DNA from: Sphingomonas changnyeongensis
GTDB taxonomy: Bacteria > Pseudomonadota > Alphaproteobacteria > Sphingomonadales > Sphingomonadaceae
Assembly: GCF_009913435.1 (NCBI RefSeq)
Contig: NZ_CP047895.1
Location: forward strand, 2,797,001 to 2,861,000
Length of the DNA: 64,000 nt
Reading direction: 5' to 3'
Both the position numbers and the translations under genes were made by a program. Positions within the stretch are counted from its first letter, which is position 1, and each line of letters begins with the position of its first letter. The notes beneath the pieces were generated by a model. It searched no databases. It saw only the letters and a list, made by a program, of their open reading frames with translations, and was not told where the DNA came from. Below, piece after piece: positions 8,704 through 17,964 of this stretch.

Positions 8704-11014
8704 CCCAGTCGCCGGCTGCCTTGATCACACCCGCGGATACGGCCGGGGTGTCGCGGACACCGCCGTCGCGCATCTTGCTGATGTTCGCGCTGGCTGCTGC
8801 CGCGACCGCGGCGAGCAGCTGGCGGATCGTGATCGGGCCGGGCTTCGAGCTTTATCTCGCGCCGCTTTTCTATCTGCTCGCCTATCGGATCTGGGGTCTG
8901 CGCGCCGGGCTGCTGGCGGCCACCGTGTTCATGATCCCCAGCTGGGGCTGGTGGGGCCATCCGGTTTCGATCCTGATCGCGGTCCTGCATGTCGTGGTGG
9001 TCGACCGGTTCGTGCGCCGCAACCGAACAATGGCAGAGGCGACGGGGCTGTTCACGATCACCGTCGGCACGGCCATCGGATTTGGTTTTCTGTGGCTGCA
9101 ATATGGCGCGCCGCCATCGCTGGCCGGCGTCGTCGTGATCCGCAAGGTCATCAACGACACGCTGTTTGCAACCATCGCCGACATGCTGGCCCTGTGCTTC
9201 ATCGTCGATCCGGTGACGCTGGCGCTGCGCCGCCGCCGGACGGTCAGCCTGAGTTCGGCAATCTATGTCACCTCGCTGATGTTCGGGCGGCGGCGACCAC
9301 GATGCTGTTCGTCGGCGAAGTGCGGCGGTTCGCCACCAGCTTTGAATCGACGCGGCAGGATATCGGCCGGCACGTCGCGCTGCTCGTCACCGCACAGCAT
9401 CACAATCCGAAGACCCTGTGGGGGATGCACGACTTCCGGTCGGAAAATGTCTCTGCGCGGCTGCTGATCGTGCCAGACCGGGCGCGTCTGCCGGCGACCG
9501 ACGATCTGAAGCGGCTGCTGGGCTGCAAGAACTTCGACGATCGCGACCAGCCCGCGGTCAATGATCAGTCGACCTTCGCCTATTGGGTCACCGCCTGCCA
9601 TGTGCGGACCGTAGAGGTTCCGGGCACCGGCATGACCGTCTCCTATGCCTCGTCGCTGCGTCCGTTCGCGCTTGCCGCCTACACCCGGCTGCTGATCGAT
9701 CTGCTCGGCTTCAGCATCGTCGTCGCCATCGGCATTGCCATCAACCTGTGGCTCAAGCGCCGGCTCGACCGGTCGCTCGATACCTGGGACAATATGCTCA
9801 GCCATTTCGGCGAACCGGGCCTGAAGCCCCAGAGGCCGATGCCCTTTGCCGAGTTCCAGCGGCCGGTGTCGCTGTTCATCGAGAAGAACAACAGCTTCAC
9901 CGAGGCGCTTGCCGAACGCGACGCGATCTCCAAGGCGATCGCCAAGCTCAAACAGGGCATCGACCTCATCCTCGTCGCCGACATTTCCTATGACGTGGCG
10001 GCCGGCGTGCTGCGCTTCGTCTCGCTCGACCGTGAAACCGGGCGGCAGACGATCGCAATCTCGGTGCATGACGCCGACCAGCAGAGCTTCACCAACATCT
10101 GCGCGCAGAGCGAGGCGATCGTCGAGCTGCGCGTGAAGGACCGGCCGCCGACCGACTGGTTCCTGGCGGTGCTGCGCGACAATCAGGGCTATGGCCGCTG
10201 GAGCGGCGGCTGCTTCCTGCGCCTGCGCCAGGCCAAGGTTGCCGAGGACATGATGATGCATCAGGCGCGGCTGACCGATCTGGGCGGCATGGCATCAGCG
10301 CTCAGCCACGAGCTGCGCCAGCCGCTGTTCACCATCGCGCTCGCCGCCGAAAACGGGCTGATGCAGCTTGAGGCGCACGACCATCCCGCCGGCCCGGATG
10401 TCGCCCGCAAGCTGCGCCGGATCGAGGAGCAGGTCGGCCGGGCCCGCGCGATCATCGACCGCATCTCGCGCTATGGCCGCATCGATTCGGGCGATGGCGA
10501 ACCATTCGAACTGGTCGAGGCGGTGACGGCGGCGACCAACTTCATGCGCCCGCTGCTCGTCGCGCAGGATGTGCGCCTCAGGATCGGGTCGGCGCTGCCG
10601 ACCCCGGTGCTCGCCACCATGCCGCGCGTGGCGCTGGAACAGATCATCGTGAACGCCATCCAGAACAGCCTTGATGCGATCGCCAGCCGGCGCGAACACG
10701 GCCCTGCCCGCAGCAGCGCCGACCGGATCGACATCCTGGTGGCCGAGGGTGATGGCGGGATCGACATTTCGGTCCATGACAGCGGCATCGGCCTGGGCAA
10801 GGATGCCGCGCACGCCGCCTTTGACCCTTTCTTCACCACCAAGGCGGCAGGGAAAGGCACCGGGCTTGGTCTGTACATTTCGCGTCAGATCATGCTGGAG
10901 GTCGGGGGGTCGGTCACGATCCGCGACGGTGAACGGGGAGGCGCAGTGCTGACGGTCCGCTTGCCAGAAACGATCCTGCGCCGGCGCAAGGCCGAGATCG
11001 GGCACGCCGCATGA
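8700..11014 (+). CDS. Membrane-bound sensor histidine kinase (apparent frameshift)
   Basis: After repair the protein has about 771 residues. The N-terminal region (to about residue 200) has several hydrophobic segments, followed by a periplasmic-like region, another membrane segment around LLIDLLGFSIVVAIGIAINLWL, and a cytoplasmic kinase. The kinase shows an H box SHELRQPL (His near residue 537), N box VNAIQNSLDAI, and G boxes DSGIGLG and GKGTGLGLYIS. The N-terminal and kinase parts are in different frames; adding one G to the run at 9285-9287 joins ...VTSLMFG to AAATTMLFVGE without loss. Starts and stops overlap both neighbours by four bases, so this is the middle gene of a three-gene signalling operon. 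The signal sensed is unknown. Confidence 0.88.
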
Positions 11015-12174
11015 CCCGGCCGCGCATCCTGGTGATCGACGATGACGAGGCGGTCGGCGAAACGCTGCAGATGACGCTTGTGCTGCGCGGCTATCCGGCG
11101 GTCTGGCGGCCGTCGCTGGCCGAGGCCGAGCGGCGCGACGACCAGGCCGAGGTGATCGTCCTTGACCTGAACATGCCCGGCCATGACGGCTTCACCACTA
11201 TCGACGACATCGCCCGGTCGCGCCGCCATGCCCAGCTGATCATCGCCAGCGGGCAGAGCGAAAAGATCATCGCCGCCGCCGTCGCCTGTGCGAAGGCGGC
11301 GGGCATCGCCGTGCTGGGCGCGCTCGAAAAGCCCTATACCGGTCGGGAACTGGTCGACGTGCTCGACCGGTTCGTGCCGGGCGGGCCGGACCCCAATGCC
11401 GATGATGCCGGGCTGATCCAGGCCGCGATCGCGGACGGCACGCTGGTCGAGCGGCTGCACGTCGTCTTCCAGTCCAAGCGCGATCTGAAGCGCGGCACCA
11501 TCACCGGCTATGAAGCGCTGGCCCGGCTGACCGGCGAACGCTTTGTCAGCCCCGAACTGATGTTCGGCCCGGCGGTGCCGCTTGACCTGCAGCTGCAAAT
11601 GACGCGCAAGGTGTTTCTGGAAAGCATCGCCGCATGGCAGCGGCTGAACGACGCCGGTGCGCCGGTGCCGATTTCGGTCAACTGCAACCCGCAGACTTTG
11701 TGCCATCCGGCGTTTCTCGACATGGTCGAGGCGCTGGTGCGCGATGCCGGGCTGCCGCCGTCGATGCTGCTCGTCGAGCTGACCGAACATGCCTCGCTTG
11801 AACAGGCGCACCAGCTGGCGCGCGCGGCCAGCCGGCTGGCGATGCTCGGCTTCCGGATGGCGCTGGACGATTTCGGGCGCGGCACGACCAGCTATGAACG
11901 GCTGACCCGCCTGCCGCTCGCCGAGATCAAGATCGACAAGGATATTTTCTGGAGCGCCTGCGCCGGCGAAATCTCCATGTCGATGCTGCGCGAGGTCGTC
12001 ACCTTCTGCCACGCCAACGGCATGGCGGCGACGATCGAGGGCATTGAGTGCGAACTGCACCGGCGCGAGGCGCTCGCGCTCGGTGCGGATTTCGGCCAGG
12101 GCTTTTTGTGGGACAAGCCGGGCGAGCTGCTCGCCCAGCCCGAACCGGCCGTCCGCCAGGCGGTCGGGCGGTAA
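11011..12174 (+). CDS. Response regulator with EAL-domain cyclic-di-GMP phosphodiesterase
   Basis: A 387-residue protein: receiver domain at residues 1-125 (phosphoacceptor Asp52 in VLDLNMPG, Lys in LEKPYTG) and an EAL domain from about 140. The catalytic set looks complete: Glu168 in YEALAR, Asn in SVNCNP, Glu in ELTEH, both Asp residues in DDFGRG, Lys in IKIDK, Glu in EGIE and Gln in GQGF. It should therefore hydrolyse cyclic di-GMP rather than be a degenerate receptor. The ATG overlaps the stop of the kinase gene, implying that the upstream kinase controls its phosphorylation. This resembles the receiver-EAL organisation of RocR-type regulators. Confidence 0.92.
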   Translation: MTRPRILVIDDDEAVGETLQMTLVLRGYPAVWRPSLAEAERRDDQAEVIVLDLNMPGHDGFTTIDDIARSRRHAQLIIASGQSEKIIAAAVACAKAAGIAVLGALEKPYTGRELVDVLDRFVPGGPDPNADDAGLIQAAIADGTLVERLHVVFQSKRDLKRGTITGYEALARLTGERFVSPELMFGPAVPLDLQLQMTRKVFLESIAAWQRLNDAGAPVPISVNCNPQTLCHPAFLDMVEALVRDAGLPPSMLLVELTEHASLEQAHQLARAASRLAMLGFRMALDDFGRGTTSYERLTRLPLAEIKIDKDIFWSACAGEISMSMLREVVTFCHANGMAATIEGIECELHRREALALGADFGQGFLWDKPGELLAQPEPAVRQAVGR

Positions 12175-12185
12175 AGCGGCGCGGG

Positions 12186-13276
12186 TTACCGCCCGCCGCC
12201 CGCGCTGCCGGCCCCAGCCCTGCCGGCCCCAGCCTTGCCAGCCAGCGCCCGCATCACGTCGCGCCACGCCACCAGCTTGAAGTTCTGCGCCCTGGGCGCA
12301 TTGTCGCCGTCCTGCGCGACGAACAGCCCCTGGCCGAACCCCGCGCCGAAGCCGCCGGGGGCAAAGGCGATGCCGTCGGTTTCCTGAACCGCGCCCAGCG
12401 CGCCGGCCGCGATGCGGAACCGCCCGGCCGGGCGCAGATCGGGCAGACGGTAAAGCGCATAGCCATTGTCGCCCTGGCTCGATGCGATCAGCCAGCCGCC
12501 GCGCCGCCCGCGCGGGGCAAGCGCCAGCCCCTCGACATCGGCAACCAGCTGCACCCCGTCGACCGGCGCGACCAGCCGGCCATCAACCGCCCCGTCGGGG
12601 CGCGCGTCGAACGCCCAGATGCCGCGATCCTCCTCGCCCACGAACAGGGTGCGGCTGCGCGGGTCGACGACACAGCCCTCGGTCTGGGTCTGGAGCGTCA
12701 GGCTGCGCACCAGCGTTCCCGACGGCGCGGTGCCGGCCAGATCGATGCGCACCTGATGGACCGCCCCGTGTTTCAGGACCGAAAAGGCATAAAGGCTGGC
12801 GCGGTCGCGCATCAGGCACACGCCATAAGCCTCGCCCGCCCCCCGGGCACGGTGCCGAGCGGAACCAGCCGCGCCGCGCCGATGTCGAGCCGGTAGAGCC
12901 GCAGCCGCGCCGCCGCCTCGTCATTGCGGTCGGACGCGACGACGATCACCCCGGCCCGGCCCATATCGACCAGATCGACATTGTTCAGCCGCCCATCGGG
13001 CAGGAAATGCCGCGACCGCCCGTCCAGCCCATAGACGTGCAGACCGGCCTTTTTATCGGTGCCGACGATCAGGCTGGCGGCCGGGTTGCGCCGGTTGCGC
13101 CAGATCGCCGGATCGTCGGCGGCATCGGCCGCCGCCGTGCCGACCGGCTCGGTCTCGCCGCGCGCGGTCACGGTGACGGTCGCCGGTGCGGGCGATGGCG
13201 GTGTCGCCCCCGCCCCGGCAAAGCCGGCCAGCAGCGCGGCAGGCAGGCCGCAGAGCAACGCGACGCGCATCCGCAT
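12186..13276 (-). CDS. Beta-propeller 3-phytase (apparent frameshift)
   Basis: The motifs are typical of beta-propeller phytases: DDPAIW, GTDKKAGLHVY, NNVDLVD, then EGCVVDPRSRTLFVGEEDRGIW, ASSQGDNGYALYR and ETDGIAF, with an NFKLVAW end. The N-terminus has a signal peptide (MRMRVALLCGLPAALLAGF). The two halves lie in different frames; one extra base in the C run at 12839-12844 restores VPGGAGEAYGVCL and a protein of about 363 residues. It would release phosphate from myo-inositol hexakisphosphate in the periplasm or outside the cell. The ATG at 13274-13276 overlaps the stop of the upstream TonB receptor gene (TGATG), so the two are coupled. Confidence 0.92.
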
Positions 13277-16086
13277 CAGAAGGTCACCCGCACGCCGCCG
13301 GTGAAGCGCCGGCCGAAGCGTTCCCATTCGATCGTGTAACGGTCGGTCGACCGGGTCGAGATGCCCGACGCGGTCAGCACGCTGCCCGGATCGGCAAAGC
13401 GCCGGCCCGGATTGTCGAGCAGGTTCGACGCATCGACGAACAGTTCGACCTGCGGGGTGACCGCATAGCGGGCGGAGAAATCCAGCTCGTCATCGGCGGC
13501 CCAATAGGTGTCGCCGGCATCAACGGCGGTATCGGCAATGCCATCGAGCCATTTGCTGCGCCGCTGATACTGGAGGCGCAGCGACAGGCCATATTTCTCG
13601 TAATAGGCGCCGACATTGTAGACAACGTCCGATGTGCCCGGCAGGCGGACGCGGCGCTGCGCCACGCCCGAAACGGCAGGCTTGGTGACGCGGCTGTTGT
13701 TGAGTGTCAGATTGGCCGACACGCCAAAGCCGCCCATCCAGTCGGGCAGGCCCAGATCGGCCGTCCAGGGTTCGATCTGCAGCTGCGCCGCCGCCTCGAT
13801 CCCGAAGATGCGGCCGCTGCCGCCATTGGTGATGCCGCTGAACACATAGCCGGAGCGGTCGACGCCGCCAAAGTTCAGCGCATCGGAGCCGAAGGTCTGG
13901 CGCTGGACATAGAGCACGTCCTCGACCCGCTTGTAGAACGCGCCGAGCATCAGGAAGCCCTGCGGGCGGACATACCATTCGAAATAGGCGTCAAGGCCGT
14001 AAGCCCGTTCGGGCTTGACCGCCGGATTGCCCCCGGAGATCGTCAGATTGGCATCGTTGATCGTGACATTGGGGCGCAGCTGATCATAATCGGCGCGCGC
14101 GGCGCCGCTGTTGAACGACAGCCGGACCTTTTTCTGATCGTCGATATTGTAGTTCAGATGCAGGCTCGGAAAGGCCAGCGTCTGGCTGCTCGTCGCGGTC
14201 AGGGTCTGGTTCTGGGTGCCGATCTGGCCGGTGGCGATGCCGCGGTTGCGCAGATGCTCGATCCGCACCCCGCCGACGATCGAGCCCCAGTCATAGCGCA
14301 GCGTGCCCATGGCAAAGCCCGCATAGACCTGTTCGCGCACGTCATAGATATTGCCCGTCACCGGCGCGAAGGCGAAGGTGCGGCGCGCAGCCTGGCTGGC
14401 ACTGCGAACCAGATCGGTGTTGAAATAGCGGAAATCGTAACCAAGCGGGATTTCGCCGAGAAACGCCTTGTCGAGCGAGGCCGCCTGATAGCTCGTCGGC
14501 AGGCCGATGGCGGCGAAATCGGCAGCGCTGGTGCGCACAATCTCGTTCTCGTCGACGGTCTTGGTGCGCTGGTCGAACTGGAAACCCAGTTTCAGCGTCG
14601 CATCGGCCCCGAGCAGCGCGGTGTTCCGCGCGATGACGAACTTCGCCGTATAGGCATCGGTGGTGTCGACCGCATCGAGCACGCGGAACGAGCTGAGCGG
14701 CTTGGTGAAGCTGTCAATCGCGCGCACCGGATCGCCAGCCTGGAAGCGCGTCGGGCTGGCAAGCTGCAGCGTCGTGAACAGCGAAACGCGCGCCAGCTGC
14801 GGATCGCGCAGATCATATTCGACCGTCGGCCGCGCGGTGCGGGTCGACGGGCTGTCCCAGCGCGCCTCGCCCACCACCGAGCGATCGTCGCGCGAGCGGG
14901 TGACATTGCCCAGCCAGTTGAGCTTCCACCCGTCGCCAAAAGCATGGCTGCCCTCGACCGTGTTGGTGAAAATCGACTGGCGGAACGCGCGCAGCGTCGA
15001 CCGCTGGTTGATGTCGATGCCGTAAACCCGCCCGAAAAACGGCGTGTTGCCGGTGCAGACATCGGCATAGCCGGTCGTGGTCGGGGTCGGGTTCGAACTG
15101 GTCGTGCAGGCGGCGGTGTTGACGGTCAGGTCCGACTGGCGGTCGTCGAGATCGAAAATGTAATTGTCGCGCGCCTCATTGTCGGTGAACGCCGTGTAGA
15201 TCGACCGGAACGAGATGCGGTTGTCGGCATCCGGCTCCCAGTCCAGCCGGCTGGTGAGCGAGTAATTGCGCCGCTTCAGGCGATAGAGCTTGTTCTCGGT
15301 CTCGCGCGCCCAGAAACGGCTTTCGAAACCGGGGCGGCGGTCCTGGCTGACCTGTTCCCAGTCGGTCTCGAAGTTATCCGTGACCATGTTGCGTTCAAAA
15401 TAGCTGCCCGACACGACGACGCCGATCTCGCCCGCCCCCGCCCGGAACCGGTCGGCAAGCACCAGCGAGCCTTCATATTCGGGCCGGTTGCCCAGCTCGG
15501 CACGGCCGACCGCGCCGCGCGCGGCGACATACAAGCCCTTGTAATCAAAGGCCGAGCGGGTGACGATATTGACATTGCCCGACACGGTTTCGCCCGGCAT
15601 GTCCGGGGTCACCGCCTTGGACACGATGATCTGCGAGGCGATGGCCGAGGGCACGGAATCAAAGCGCGCGTCGCGGCCTTCCGGGCTGACGACGTTGATC
15701 CCGTCGAACGACAGGCTGGTCCAGTAATTGGGCGCGCCGCGCAGGCTGATATAGCGGGCCTGGCCCTGGTCGCGCTCGACCGCGATGCCCGGCAGGCGGC
15801 TGGCCGCCTGGGCGATATTCTGGTCGGGCAGGCGGCCGACCGCATCGGCCGCCGCCACCGAGACAAGCGAGTCGGAGTTTTTCTGGACGAGCAGCGCCGC
15901 CGCCTCGGATTCGGCGATCGGCCGGGTGCCGGTGACGATGATGGTCGCGGCCTCGTCCTCGGCCGAAGCCGGATCTTCAGCCGGGGCGGCGTGCGCAGCC
16001 ACCGGCAGCGCCAGCGCGGCGCCGGTTATCAGAATGGCCCTGAACGGCACGCGCAGCTGCGCGCGCCGGAAAATGAAGCTGGTCAT
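13276..16086 (-). CDS. TonB-dependent outer-membrane receptor, probably for phytate
   Basis: A 936-residue receptor: signal peptide (residues 1-33), a TonB-box region near ATIIVTGTR, a plug domain (residues about 60-170, LPGIAVERDQGQARYISLRG), and a long beta-barrel ending in the outer-membrane signature GGVRVTF with terminal Phe. The start ATG at 16084-16086 is preceded by AAGGGGGA. The gene is followed without a gap by the phytase gene, and TonB receptors next to beta-propeller phytases are a recurrent pair in alphaproteobacteria, so its ligand is probably phytate, a phytate-metal complex or a breakdown product. Ligand assignment is by context only. Confidence 0.93.
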   Translation of the reverse strand: MTSFIFRRAQLRVPFRAILITGAALALPVAAHAAPAEDPASAEDEAATIIVTGTRPIAESEAAALLVQKNSDSLVSVAAADAVGRLPDQNIAQAASRLPGIAVERDQGQARYISLRGAPNYWTSLSFDGINVVSPEGRDARFDSVPSAIASQIIVSKAVTPDMPGETVSGNVNIVTRSAFDYKGLYVAARGAVGRAELGNRPEYEGSLVLADRFRAGAGEIGVVVSGSYFERNMVTDNFETDWEQVSQDRRPGFESRFWARETENKLYRLKRRNYSLTSRLDWEPDADNRISFRSIYTAFTDNEARDNYIFDLDDRQSDLTVNTAACTTSSNPTPTTTGYADVCTGNTPFFGRVYGIDINQRSTLRAFRQSIFTNTVEGSHAFGDGWKLNWLGNVTRSRDDRSVVGEARWDSPSTRTARPTVEYDLRDPQLARVSLFTTLQLASPTRFQAGDPVRAIDSFTKPLSSFRVLDAVDTTDAYTAKFVIARNTALLGADATLKLGFQFDQRTKTVDENEIVRTSAADFAAIGLPTSYQAASLDKAFLGEIPLGYDFRYFNTDLVRSASQAARRTFAFAPVTGNIYDVREQVYAGFAMGTLRYDWGSIVGGVRIEHLRNRGIATGQIGTQNQTLTATSSQTLAFPSLHLNYNIDDQKKVRLSFNSGAARADYDQLRPNVTINDANLTISGGNPAVKPERAYGLDAYFEWYVRPQGFLMLGAFYKRVEDVLYVQRQTFGSDALNFGGVDRSGYVFSGITNGGSGRIFGIEAAAQLQIEPWTADLGLPDWMGGFGVSANLTLNNSRVTKPAVSGVAQRRVRLPGTSDVVYNVGAYYEKYGLSLRLQYQRRSKWLDGIADTAVDAGDTYWAADDELDFSARYAVTPQVELFVDASNLLDNPGRRFADPGSVLTASGISTRSTDRYTIEWERFGRRFTGGVRVTF

Positions 16087-16156
16087 GTCGAATCCCCCTT
16101 GCCAGTTCTGGCGTCGGGGACGGCCGATAGGCGCGATTTAAGACGCTTCCGAAACG

Positions 16157-16166
16157 GTTGCGCAAC
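16157..16166. promoter_or_regulatory. Palindrome upstream of the TonB receptor gene (candidate operator)
   Basis: GTTGCGCAAC is a perfect 10-bp palindrome about 70 bases upstream of the receptor start, inside a larger imperfect dyad bounded by ACGCT and AGCGT (16143-16175). Position and symmetry fit a repressor or activator site controlling the phytate operon. No regulator gene is adjacent, so the protein that binds it cannot be named. Confidence 0.35.
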
Positions 16167-16299
16167 GGTTCAGCGTCGGCACCGCGACACTTTTGTGTCA
16201 GCACCCGGATGGATCAGCCTTGAAAGGGGCAACAGCGGCAACGCACCGCGCCCTGCAGGCCCGGCCGGGGCGGCTCGGAAAACGGGGATGGTCTGGAAA

Positions 16300-16375
16300 T
16301 GGTGCCGCAGAAGGGACTCGAACCCCCGACCCCAACATTACGAATGTCGTGCTCTACCAGCTGAGCTACTGCGGC
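16300..16375 (-). tRNA. tRNA-Thr (anticodon CGT)
   Basis: The minus strand gives a standard cloverleaf: acceptor GCCGCAG paired with CTGCGGC, discriminator A, encoded CCA at 16300-16302, D-arm AGCTCAGCTGGTAGAGC, and T-loop TTCGAGTC. The anticodon loop (TTCGTAA) gives CGT, reading ACG. Confidence 0.95.
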
Positions 16376-16527
16376 GCGCCCCTTGGCGGGAGGCAGGCCG
16401 TTACCAGCCTCGGGCCGGGCTTGCAAGCCGGGGATGAACACGGATGAAACCGGGGTTGTCCGCCGGCGCGCTTTACCCTTCATTTACCATGGTGGCGGCA
16501 CAATCGACGGGCTTAAGGCCCTGGGGG

Positions 16528-17855
16528 ATGGTCATGGACGAGATGCGCGGCTTCGACGAACGGGACGAGCTGTTGCTCGAAGACGAGATTGCCGACGCCC
16601 CTCCCCCGGTCATTGGCGGGGATGAGCGGCGCATGCATGTGCGCGCTTACAATTATTGGGTGTCGCTGCTCGGCGGGCGCGCCTATCCGTCGATCGAGGA
16701 TCTCGACCCGGCGAGCATCGAGGATTTCGGGCCGAACAGCGTGCTGCTCGATTTCACCGCCGGCATCGACAATCCGCGCATCGCCTGGCTGGGCCGCAGC
16801 CTGCGCGAGGAATCGGGGGCCGCGGCCACGGTGCGGTCGATCGCCGAAGTGCCGCCGCGCTCGCTGCTGTCGCGGCTGACCGACCATTATCTGCAGATCA
16901 TCGCCAATCGCGCGCCAGTCGGCTTCGAGGCGGAGTTCGTCAACAAGGACGGGCTGCAGACGCTCTATCGCGGCATTTTGATGCCGTTTTCGTCCGACAA
17001 TGACAGCATCGATTTTGTCTATGGCGTCATCAACTGGAAGCATGTCGCCGCCGATGCGATGACCGAGGCGCTGTCGCGCGAGATCCATGACGCGCTGAAG
17101 GCCGCGCCGCGCGGGCCGACCACGGCCCCGGTCTGGGCCGATGGCCCGCATGCGGCACCAAGCTTTGCCGGCCTGACCGGCGATGACGATCCCGGCATTG
17201 ATGACGGCGCGGGCAACGCCGCCGGCCTCGCTGCCCCGGCCGCCGGCGACGGGCTGTGGGACTGGCTGGCCTCGGCCCGCGACAGCGCCGAACAGGCGCG
17301 CGGCGCGCAGGCGCGGGCGCATGGCGCGCTCTATGCGGCGCTGGGCCGGGCCTATGATTTCGCGCTGGTGGCCGAGGACCGGCCCGAGGATTATCAGGCG
17401 CTGCTGGCCGAAGAGGGGCTGACCGTCCAGGCGCGCGCGCCGATGACGCCGGTGGTCAAGCTGGTGTTCGGCGCGGATTATGACAAGACGCGACTGACGG
17501 AGTATGCCGCCGTCCTCACCCATGCCCGGCGCATCGACCTTCAATCGGGCGAGCTGCCGGCCTGGATTGAGCGCTTTGCCGGCGGGCTGAAGGGCGTGGT
17601 GGCGGCCGAACGCGCGCTGCGCGCCGGTCGCCCCGACCGCGACCGCCAGTCGCGCGCACGCGCGTCGCTGCGCCAGGCCCCCCGCGCGCCGTGGTCGCGA
17701 TGGAAACCGGCGAGGCGGAGTTCGTGCTGCTCGTCGGCCGGCGGCTCGGCCCCGGCCAGCTGGGCATTGTCGGCACGCTGGCCGATGGCGCGATGGTCGA
17801 CCGCGCGATCATGAAGACGGCGGAAACGCGCAGCAGCAGCGCAAGCAGCGGCTAA
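16528..17855 (+). CDS. PAS-domain (PAS_5-like) protein (apparent frameshift)
   Basis: Residues about 30-180 match the PAS_5-type domain found in many alphaproteobacterial cytosolic proteins (YNYWVSLLGGRAYPSIEDLDP, then FGPNSVLLDF). The remainder is Ala-rich with no domain I recognise. The frame as read ends at 17814, but the last 45 residues before that are anomalous (WSRWKPARRSSCC). Adding one base to the C run at 17678-17683 gives a natural ending (AVVAMETGEAEFVLLVGRR, stop TAA at 17853-17855) and about 442 residues. ATG at 16528 (MVMDEMRG) follows AAGG at a suitable distance; a GTG-less start at 16534 is possible. The function is unknown. Confidence 0.75.
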
Positions 17856-17964
17856 GCGCCCGATTTCCGTAACGACCGGGGTTGAGAAGCGCCGCCAAGG
17901 CGCGCATAGCGACCGAACCCAAGCGCCCGCATCCGACGGGCGCACGAACCGCAGGCGGAGACCT

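Noticed and set aside
13186..16437. Open frame of over 1,000 codons on the plus strand
   Set aside because: It is the opposite strand of the TonB receptor gene and also crosses a tRNA. High GC content leaves long antisense frames; it has no domain pattern.
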